Shown here one piece after another: positions 57,676 to 64,000 of a DNA stretch of 64,000 nucleotides. The stretch's first letter is position 1; each line of letters opens with the position of its first letter. The DNA comes from Qipengyuania profundimaris. GTDB taxonomy: Bacteria; Pseudomonadota; Alphaproteobacteria; Sphingomonadales; Sphingomonadaceae. The stretch covers positions 1,983,131 through 2,047,130 of the forward strand of contig NZ_JAVAIM010000001.1 in assembly GCF_030717945.1 (NCBI RefSeq), given 5' to 3'. Made by a program: the position numbers and the translations under genes. The notes beneath the pieces are model-generated. The model did not search any database, was not told the DNA's origin, and saw nothing but the letters and a program-made list of their open reading frames with translations.

Positions 57676-59115
57676 ATGGACGACATACCCCAGATCCTCG
57701 ACCGGATCGAGACCATTTACGACGCCGCCGTGGAGCGGCTGCGCGAAGACGTGATGGCCTTCGGTGCCACGCGCGAATTGCCCGCGCCCGAGCGCCGCAG
57801 CGACGGCAGCTATGCCTATCCCGAACTGCGCCTGCGCTTTCGTGGCGGCGACCAGCCCGAAGACCGCAATCGCGCCTTCGGTCGGTTGAACGCGCCGGGC
57901 CTCTACACCACCACCGTCACCCGCCCACGCCTATTCCGCGATTACCTGCGCGAGCAGCTCGAACTGATTTCCTCGAATTACGAGGTCGAGGTCGAGGTCG
58001 GATCCTCGACGCAGGAAATCCCCTTTCCCTACGTGCTCGACGGCGATGCCGGTTCGGTTCTCGCGGGCGTCGATCCCAATGCGATCGCGCGCTATTTCCC
58101 ATCGACCGAGCTTGCCGATATCGGTGACGAACTGGCGGACGGCATCGTGCTCGACAGCGTCGACGATCCGATCCCGCTGTCCCTGTTCGACGGGTTGCGG
58201 ACGGACTTCAGCCTTGCCCGCCTGGCCCATTACACCGGCACCGATCCGGAGCATTTCCAGCGCTTCATCCTGTTCACCAACTATCACCGCTATGTAGATG
58301 AATTCGTCGACTGGGCGGGCTCGCAACTCGGCAAGGGCGGCTACACTGCGCTTGCCGGTGCAGGCGGCCTGATGCTGACCGAGCAAACCGACAATGCGCG
58401 CGGCCAGCTGTCCGACACGGCATGGCGCCGCCACCAGATGCCCGCCTATCACCTGATCGGCGAGAACCGCGGCGGGATCACGCTGGTGAACATCGGCGTC
58501 GGCCCGTCGAATGCGAAGACCATCTGCGATCACCTCGCAGTGCTGCGGCCAGAAGCGTGGCTGATGATCGGCCATTGCGGCGGCCTGCGCCCGAGCCAGA
58601 AGATCGGCGATTACGTGCTCGCCCACGCCTACCTACGCGACGATCACGTGCTCGATCCGGTCCTCCCGCCGGAGATCCCCCTCCCCGCGATTGCCGAGGT
58701 CCAGCAGGCCCTCGCCGCCGCCGCCGAGGAAGTTTCCGGCGAGCATGGCGCGGACCTCAAGAAGCGCATGCGCACCGGGACGGTCGTCACTACCGACGAC
58801 CGCAATTGGGAACTGCGCTTCACCCAATCGGCCAAGCGCATGTCGCTCAGCCGTGCGGTCGGTGTGGACATGGAGAGCGCGACAATCGCGGGCCAGGGCT
58901 ACCGTTTCCGCGTGCCCTACGGCACGTTGCTGTGCGTATCGGACAAACCGCTGCATGGCGAAATCAAGCTGCCCGGACAGGCGAACCAGTTCTACGAGGA
59001 GGCCATCGCGGCCCACCTCCAGATCGGCGTCACCACCTGCCGCCTGCTGCGCCAGGAAGGACCGCGCCTCCACAGCCGCAAGCTGCGCGCTTTCAACGAG
59101 CCGCCGTTCCGCTAA
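57676..59115 (+). CDS. amn: AMP nucleosidase
   Basis: A 479-residue enzyme splitting AMP into adenine and ribose-5-phosphate. N-terminal regulatory domain (RPRLFRDYLREQLELI, LSLFDGLRTDFSLARLAHYTGTDPEHFQRFILFTNYHRYVDEF in parts) and C-terminal phosphorylase fold with GITLVNIGVGPSNAKTICDH, GHCGGLRPSQKIGDYVLAH and VDMESATIAGQG. Length and domain order match E. coli Amn. Own promoter is likely, after the rplI terminator. Confidence 0.93.
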   Translation: MDDIPQILDRIETIYDAAVERLREDVMAFGATRELPAPERRSDGSYAYPELRLRFRGGDQPEDRNRAFGRLNAPGLYTTTVTRPRLFRDYLREQLELISSNYEVEVEVGSSTQEIPFPYVLDGDAGSVLAGVDPNAIARYFPSTELADIGDELADGIVLDSVDDPIPLSLFDGLRTDFSLARLAHYTGTDPEHFQRFILFTNYHRYVDEFVDWAGSQLGKGGYTALAGAGGLMLTEQTDNARGQLSDTAWRRHQMPAYHLIGENRGGITLVNIGVGPSNAKTICDHLAVLRPEAWLMIGHCGGLRPSQKIGDYVLAHAYLRDDHVLDPVLPPEIPLPAIAEVQQALAAAAEEVSGEHGADLKKRMRTGTVVTTDDRNWELRFTQSAKRMSLSRAVGVDMESATIAGQGYRFRVPYGTLLCVSDKPLHGEIKLPGQANQFYEEAIAAHLQIGVTTCRLLRQEGPRLHSRKLRAFNEPPFR

Positions 59116-59141
59116 GGTCGCTCCCGATTGGGGAGAAACAC

Positions 59142-59912
59142 ATGACCGACACGCCTAACCGCTCGCGCTCGATTGCAGGCCGCGTGGCGATCGTTACGGG
59201 GGCCGCCAGCGGTATGGGGGCGGCGACGGCGAAACTGTTCGCCGCCGAGGGCGCGAGAGTGGCGGTGGCCGATCTCGACCTGACTGCGTGCCAAGCGGTG
59301 GCATCGGAGTGCGGCGCAGATGCCCGCGCCTATGCGCTCGATGTAACGGATAAGGACGCCATCGCGCTGGTCGTTGCGGCCATTGCCGACGATTTCGGCG
59401 GGTTCGATATTTTGGTCAACAACGCCGGCGTCTCGAGCTTCTGCCCGCTCGAAGACGATGGCTACGACGATGTCTGGCACCGCGCGCTGGCCGTCATGCT
59501 GACCGCGCACCAGCGCATGGTCCGCGCCGCCCTGCCCCATTTGCGCCGGAGCGACGCCGCGCGCATCGTCAATATCGCCAGCACCGAGGGATTGGGCGCA
59601 ACACCCGGCGATTCGCCTTATGTGGCCGCCAAGACCGGCGTAACCGGTCTCACACGCGGGCTCGCGGTCGACCTCGGACCAGAGGGGATTACGGTGAACT
59701 GCATCTGCCCCGGACCCATCAAGACAGCAATGACCGACGCCGTGCCCGACGAGCACAAAACCATCTTCGCCAAGCGCCGCACCGCTCTCAGGCGGTACGG
59801 CGACCCCGAGGAAGTCGCCCACATGACGCTGTCGCTGGTGCTACCCGCGGCGAGCTATATTACCGGCGCGGTGATACCCGTGGACGGTGGACTGATGGCG
59901 CGGAATGCCTAG
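59142..59912 (+). CDS. short-chain dehydrogenase/reductase
   Basis: A 256-residue SDR. TGAASGMG cofactor loop, NNAGVSSF, serine in NIASTEGLG, the YVAAKTGV Tyr-Lys pair, NCICPGPIKTAMT and a C-terminal ITGAVIPVDGG. Likely NAD-dependent; substrate unknown. GGGGAGAAACAC precedes the ATG. Follows amn by 26 bases; its stop abuts the convergent YbjN gene. Confidence 0.9.
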   Translation: MTDTPNRSRSIAGRVAIVTGAASGMGAATAKLFAAEGARVAVADLDLTACQAVASECGADARAYALDVTDKDAIALVVAAIADDFGGFDILVNNAGVSSFCPLEDDGYDDVWHRALAVMLTAHQRMVRAALPHLRRSDAARIVNIASTEGLGATPGDSPYVAAKTGVTGLTRGLAVDLGPEGITVNCICPGPIKTAMTDAVPDEHKTIFAKRRTALRRYGDPEEVAHMTLSLVLPAASYITGAVIPVDGGLMARNA

Positions 59913-60407
59913 TCACTCCTGCCCACGTTCGGCGGCGAAGATGATACGGTCCGCTTCTGAGATCATGTCGCTGTAGAGCACGATCGATCGCAGAAAGACC
60001 TTGGCCGGTATGCCTTCGCCGGTCACGATATCCCAGGTGACATAGGGATCGCCCTCGTCATCGAGGCTGACAGCGGCGAACCGGAAATCTTTCGATAGCT
60101 GAATCGCTTCCTGCGCCGTCCACGAATCCTCGCGATCGAAGCCAACACTCAACTGGACCGCATCGCAACCGGCCTTCGTTTCTTCGTCACAACCATAGAA
60201 GTAAACCCGCGCAGATCGACCGCCGAATTCTGCGGTAATCATGGGGTCGCCCGCGTTATCCTTGCCAAGTTCCGCCTCGTAACCCGCCATGTCCAATAGC
60301 TCGGTCATGCCCTGCGGATCGGCTGCGGTAACATCCTGAGCCGAAGCAGCTGCCGGGATTGCCACCGCAAGAGCGGCTGCGCCCGGTATCGCCCTCGAAA
60401 AGTTCAT
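59913..60407 (-). CDS. exported YbjN-domain protein
   Basis: A 164-residue protein with a signal peptide (AAALAVAIPAAASAQ) and a YbjN domain: MTELLDMAGYEAELGKDNAGDP, and FYGCDEE and DFRFAAVSLDDEGDPYVTWDI. YbjN domains are found in proteins with sensory or chaperone-like roles; this one is periplasmic. ATG overlaps the rimK stop by one base (TAATG), so it is the last gene of the coupled operon. Confidence 0.78.
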   Translation of the reverse strand: MNFSRAIPGAAALAVAIPAAASAQDVTAADPQGMTELLDMAGYEAELGKDNAGDPMITAEFGGRSARVYFYGCDEETKAGCDAVQLSVGFDREDSWTAQEAIQLSKDFRFAAVSLDDEGDPYVTWDIVTGEGIPAKVFLRSIVLYSDMISEADRIIFAAERGQE

Positions 60408-61312
60408 TACCCCTTCCCCTTCGTCTTCGTCTTCCCGTCTTTCGCGTTTTTCGCAATGTAATCGACGATCATTCCGGCGATGTCCTTGCCGGTCGCGTTC
60501 TCGATCCCCTCCAGCCCCGGCGAGCTGTTGACCTCCATAATTACCGGCCCGTGATTGCTCCGCAGCATGTCCACGCCGCAGACGTTCAGGCCCATGTGCT
60601 TGGCGGCGCGCACGGCGGTGCTCCGTTCTTCGGGGGTGATCTTGATCAGTTGGGCGCTGCCGCCGCGGTGCAGATTGCTGCGGAAATCGTCCGCCGCACC
60701 GGTGCGCTTCATGGCCGCGACAACCTTCCCGCCGACCACCAGCGCACGGATGTCGGTGCCTCCCGCCTCCTTGATGAATTCCTGCACCAGGATGTTGACG
60801 TTCGCCCCGCGAAACGCCTCGATCACGGACTTGGCCGAGGACATCGTTTCCGCCAACACCACGCCGATGCCCTGCGTGCCTTCCAAAAGCTTGATGACGA
60901 CCGGCGGGCCCTTGACCGCCTTGATGATCTCTTCCGCCTGCTTGGGATCGTTGGCATAGGCAGTCAGCGGCAGGCCGATGCCGTACTTGGCGAGTATCTG
61001 CATGCTGCGCAGCTTGTCGCGGCTGCGGCCGATGGCGACGCTCTCGTTCAGGGGCCAGCAGCCGCGCATCTCGAACTGGCGCAGGATCGACAGGCCGTAA
61101 TTGGTGATCGAGGCCCCGATGCGCGGGATGACCGCATCGTAACCCACGCAGGGTTCGCCATTGTAATATACCTCGGGCCGGTGGCTGGCGATATGCACCG
61201 TGCAGCGCGTGGTGTTGAGGATGTCGAGTTCGTGCCCGCGCTCTTCCGCCGCCTCTTTCAGCCGCTTGTGCGAATAGAGGTTCGGATTGCGTGCCAGCAT
61301 GGCGATTTTCAT
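60407..61312 (-). CDS. rimK: RimK-type glutamate ligase
   Basis: A 301-residue ATP-grasp enzyme. [39 protein letters not shown] segments, [34 protein letters not shown] and [28 protein letters not shown] are RimK. It adds glutamates to the S6 C-terminus, or makes polyglutamate. rpsF lies in the window. Start overlaps the rimB-like stop by four bases (ATGA). Last residues are lysine-rich. Confidence 0.92.
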   Translation of the reverse strand: MKIAMLARNPNLYSHKRLKEAAEERGHELDILNTTRCTVHIASHRPEVYYNGEPCVGYDAVIPRIGASITNYGLSILRQFEMRGCWPLNESVAIGRSRDKLRSMQILAKYGIGLPLTAYANDPKQAEEIIKAVKGPPVVIKLLEGTQGIGVVLAETMSSAKSVIEAFRGANVNILVQEFIKEAGGTDIRALVVGGKVVAAMKRTGAADDFRSNLHRGGSAQLIKITPEERSTAVRAAKHMGLNVCGVDMLRSNHGPVIMEVNSSPGLEGIENATGKDIAGMIVDYIAKNAKDGKTKTKGKG

Positions 61313-61773
61313 GGTTTGTGGCCTTTCTTGACCTTCATTTCCGGCGTCTGGAGCCAGGAATAGCCGCTGTCCACGACAAAGCGGCGACGCAATGAAGATC
61401 GACCGATGAGCATGGGGAACTTCATGTCGCTTCGGTCGGCGAGGCTGATTTCGGCGCGGAATTCGACATCGCCGATCTTCAGCGGCGTCTTGATGACATA
61501 GCGATATTGCGTTTCGCCGTTGGAGCTGGTGATCCCGCGCACATCCACATGCACCGCCTCGCACACCTGGCGCACATGCTGCTGCTGGAAATCGACCGCA
61601 AAGCGGACGAACTTCTCGCCGTCGCGCTCGAACTCTTCCAAAACCTCGCCATGCAGCGACGATGTGCGCGCGCCGGTGTCGATCTTGGCCGGGACACCAT
61701 GCAGGCCGAGGTCGGGCAAATGCACCAACTCGCGCCAGCCGACCGCGGGGAGGAGCTTGCGCTTTGCCGTCAT
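61309..61773 (-). CDS. RimB-like retropepsin-fold protease (ATP-dependent zinc protease family)
   Basis: A 154-residue protein. [14 protein letters not shown] carries the DTGA aspartic-protease motif, and [21 protein letters not shown] is the second conserved block (Pfam Zn_protease/DUF785, RimB). In pseudomonads RimB, RimA and RimK act together on S6 glutamylation. Coupled to rimK (ATGA) and to the upstream beta-propeller gene (TGATG). Function by homology. Confidence 0.87.
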   Translation of the reverse strand: MTAKRKLLPAVGWRELVHLPDLGLHGVPAKIDTGARTSSLHGEVLEEFERDGEKFVRFAVDFQQQHVRQVCEAVHVDVRGITSSNGETQYRYVIKTPLKIGDVEFRAEISLADRSDMKFPMLIGRSSLRRRFVVDSGYSWLQTPEMKVKKGHKP

Positions 61774-62786
61774 TCGATGATCGCGATCCCGTCGCCGCCG
61801 CCGGTCCCCGGCAGACGCCGCAGGACTTCGCCGCTGGCGAAATCGACTTCGGCGATAGTGTTGTCACGCGTCTCGGCAACATAGATGCGCTCGCCGTCGG
61901 GCGACCAGAGGATCGTCACCTGCATGCGCTCCTGCGCGCCGCCCGGCCCGGCCACCCTGATCGAGCGCACGGACTCGCCGGTCGCAGTGTCGATCACCGT
62001 GAGGCCGCCATCGGCAAGATCGCTGGTCACGGCAAAATCGCCCTGCGGTCGCACGGCGATGCGCAGCGGGAATGCCCCGGTCGCAATCTGCTGCCGCACC
62101 TCCAACGTCATCGGGTCAAGCGCAAAAGCCTTGTCCGATCCGCGTGCGCTGACCCACAGCGTTTCGCCATCGGGCGACAGGGCAATGCCCTCCGGCTCCT
62201 CACCGACCTCGACCGAGCGCGGCGCGCGGCGGGTCTTGAGATCGACCAGCGTCACTGTCTTGCTGCCGAGATCGGTGGTCCAGGCGTGATTGCCGCTGGG
62301 TGCAACGGCGATCATATGGCTGCCCTCCTTGCCGGTCCCATATTCGAACGTCTCGGCTGCACCGAGCGGGTCGCGGATCCAGAATACCGATTGTCGGCCC
62401 TCAGCAGTTGCGTAGAGGTCGCCATTCGCGTGCCACACGATCCCGTGGGGCCGAGCGTTTTCGCCAAGATCGATGCTGCGCGTGCGGACGAGATCTTCCG
62501 TGCGGAAGATGTCGACCGTCTGCCCGCCATAGCAAGCGAGCGCGACGTATCGGTCATCGGGCGATGTCGCCAGCTCGTGCGGATTGGCGCAGCTCTCCAC
62601 GAGCAAGGTCTGCTGGCCGCTCTCCAGATCGACCTTGGCCAGCGTGTTGCCGAACTTGCCCGCAACGAACAGCGCGCCATCCGCAACCGGATCGACGAGG
62701 AAGCCGGGGTTCGGCTCCCGCGCCTGCGGTGCACAAGCGGCCAGCGCCAATATACTGCCAAGCGCGATCGCCGATTTCACCCTCAC
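61770..62786 (-). CDS. beta-propeller lipoprotein (YncE/lactonase-like)
   Basis: A 338-residue lipoprotein (SILALAAC lipobox). Seven-bladed repeats are visible, each with a D-x-x-SG or DG turn: [36 protein letters not shown] (part), [31 protein letters not shown] and [29 protein letters not shown] (in parts). YncE-type folds bind substrates or partners. GTG at 62786 overlaps the M2 peptidase stop by four bases; GTG 62780 is possible. Role unknown. Confidence 0.8.
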   Translation of the reverse strand: MRVKSAIALGSILALAACAPQAREPNPGFLVDPVADGALFVAGKFGNTLAKVDLESGQQTLLVESCANPHELATSPDDRYVALACYGGQTVDIFRTEDLVRTRSIDLGENARPHGIVWHANGDLYATAEGRQSVFWIRDPLGAAETFEYGTGKEGSHMIAVAPSGNHAWTTDLGSKTVTLVDLKTRRAPRSVEVGEEPEGIALSPDGETLWVSARGSDKAFALDPMTLEVRQQIATGAFPLRIAVRPQGDFAVTSDLADGGLTVIDTATGESVRSIRVAGPGGAQERMQVTILWSPDGERIYVAETRDNTIAEVDFASGEVLRRLPGTGGGDGIAIIE

Positions 62787-64000
62787 CACCCCTGCGGCTT
62801 CCCTTCGTTCTGCTCTTCCAGCCACGCCATCAGCGGGGCGAAATATTCGACCATCGCCGTGCCGCTCATCTGACGCTCGCCGGTGAATGCTTCGAGCGCA
62901 TCGGGCCACGGCTTGCTCGCGCCCATTTCGAGCATGGCGTTGAGGTTCTTGCCTACCTCCTCATTGCCGTAGAATGAGCAGCGGTGCAGCGGGCCTTCCC
63001 AGCCCGCCTGGTCGCAGGCGGCCTTGAAGAACTGGAACTGCAGGATGCGCGCGAGGAAATAGCGGGTGTAGGGCACATTGCCCGGAATGTGATACTTCGC
63101 GCCCGCATCGAACTTGCTCTCGTCACGCGCGACCGGCGGGACGATGCCTTGGTACTCCAGCCGCAGGTCGTTCCAGCCCTTGTTGAGCTGGTCGGCCGGG
63201 ATGGTGCCGTCGAACAGCTGCCAGCGATAGCGGTCGACCATCAGGCCGAAGGGCAGGAAGGCGACCTTATCCATCGCCTCGCGCAGCAGCAGGCCGATGT
63301 CCTTGTCGGCGCTCGGCACCTGGCTGCGGTCGAGCATGTCGATCTGTACGAGATATTCGGGCGTGATCGACAGCGCGATCATATCGCCGATGGCTTCGTG
63401 GAAGCCGTCGTTGGCGCCGTTCAGATGCAGATAGTCCTGCTGGTTGTAGGCACGCTGATAATAGTTGTGGCCGAGTTCGTGGTGGATGACCTTGAAATCG
63501 TCCGCATTGCGCTTGATACACATCTTGATGCGGAGATCATCGACATTGTCGACGTCCCAGGCGCTGGCGTGGCAGACCACCTCGCGGTCCTGTGGCTTCA
63601 CGAACTGACTACGCTCCCAGAAGGTCTCGGGCAGCGGATCGAAGCCGAGCGAGGAGAAGAACGCCTCGCCCACGCGAACCATGCCGACTTCGTCATACTG
63701 CTTTTCGGCAATCAGTTCGGTGAGATCATAGCCGATGTCGCCCGCCCCCTCGGGCGCGACCAGTGGGTAGATATTGCCCCACTCCTGCGCCCACATATTG
63801 CCAAGCAAATCGGCGCGGATCGGGCCGGTCGCCGGCTGGACCTCGGCACCGTATTCCTCGTTCAGCTTGCTGCGGACATAGGTGTGCAGCGCCATGTAGA
63901 GCGGCTTCACTTCCTGCCACATCCGTTCGGTCTCGGCAGCGAACTGGTCGGGGTCCATATCGTAATTGGAGCGCCACATGGCGCCGAGATCGGCAAAGCC
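62783..64000 (-). CDS. M2-family peptidyl-dipeptidase (ACE-like), partial
   Basis: The C-terminal 405 residues are visible; the gene continues past the right edge (GFADLGAMWRSNYDM at the break). VIHHELGHNYYQRAYNQQ is HExxH, and NDGFHEAIGDMIALS has the third zinc glutamate, as in angiotensin-converting-enzyme homologues. It removes C-terminal dipeptides; the bacterial members are usually periplasmic or outer-membrane associated, but its signal peptide is not in the window. It is the first visible gene of the coupled operon. Confidence 0.92.
   Translation of the reverse strand, partial: GFADLGAMWRSNYDMDPDQFAAETERMWQEVKPLYMALHTYVRSKLNEEYGAEVQPATGPIRADLLGNMWAQEWGNIYPLVAPEGAGDIGYDLTELIAEKQYDEVGMVRVGEAFFSSLGFDPLPETFWERSQFVKPQDREVVCHASAWDVDNVDDLRIKMCIKRNADDFKVIHHELGHNYYQRAYNQQDYLHLNGANDGFHEAIGDMIALSITPEYLVQIDMLDRSQVPSADKDIGLLLREAMDKVAFLPFGLMVDRYRWQLFDGTIPADQLNKGWNDLRLEYQGIVPPVARDESKFDAGAKYHIPGNVPYTRYFLARILQFQFFKAACDQAGWEGPLHRCSFYGNEEVGKNLNAMLEMGASKPWPDALEAFTGERQMSGTAMVEYFAPLMAWLEEQNEGKPQGW

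Overview
The window is about 64 kb of a GC-rich chromosome. Gene content and order point to an alphaproteobacterium of the order Sphingomonadales, most likely the Erythrobacter/Qipengyuania group: the bamD-recN-ligA neighbourhood, an Amn-type AMP nucleosidase, a class II PHA synthase, the rpsF-rpsR-rplI block and an adrenodoxin-type ferredoxin reductase. The species is inferred, not read from a marker. Almost everything is chromosomal core or near-core; one stretch (about 29.6-33.5 kb) is visibly AT-richer and looks acquired. I saw no rRNA, tRNA, CRISPR array, insertion sequence or integrase.

Layout. 0-2.5 kb: a BlaI/MecI repressor cut by the edge with two operator-like sites, a ClpP-like protease, a secreted cyclophilin and an HExxH lipoprotein. 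2.4-6.4 kb: sdhC-sdhD-sdhA coupled to an M20 peptidase, without sdhB. 6.4-10.7 kb: an SDR, a subclass B3 metallo-beta-lactamase lipoprotein, prmA, a DUF2459 protein and a class A-like serine hydrolase. 10.8-21.5 kb: FAD-linked oxidase, SDR, CinA-C, ligA, an alpha/beta hydrolase, recN, a CapA-like protein and bamD. 21.7-27 kb: an orphan Flp pilin, nhaA behind a small YdcH-like gene and a structured leader, then proB divergent from proC-proA. 27-28.4 kb: a cytosolic chemoreceptor.

29.6-33.5 kb is the most interesting part: a four-gene cassette of C5 DNA methyltransferase, Vsr-type endonuclease, GHKL (MORC/MutL-like) ATPase and an uncharacterised 328-residue protein, in one direction and ending directly against the lepA stop codon. 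It looks like a restriction or defence module whose fourth member I cannot assign.

33.5-64 kb: lepA; two tandem PAS-GGDEF-EAL-PilZ proteins, one with a ruined EAL site; fprA; phaC-phaZ with an MFS transporter, an N-acyl-D-amino-acid deacylase-like protein and a zinc-type dehydrogenase; DUF2855; dnaN; fabD-fabG; a divergent LD-carboxypeptidase/Mur-ligase pair that fits peptidoglycan recycling; DUF808; rpsF-rpsR-rplI; amn; an SDR; and a tightly coupled operon (M2 dipeptidase, beta-propeller lipoprotein, RimB-like protease, rimK, YbjN) running off the right edge.

Two intergenic regions (28.36-28.63 kb and 50.88-51.07 kb) share one architecture: inverted hairpins with an ATCC/GGAT tetraloop flanking a long perfect inverted repeat. 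They appear to be two copies of a REPIN-like element.
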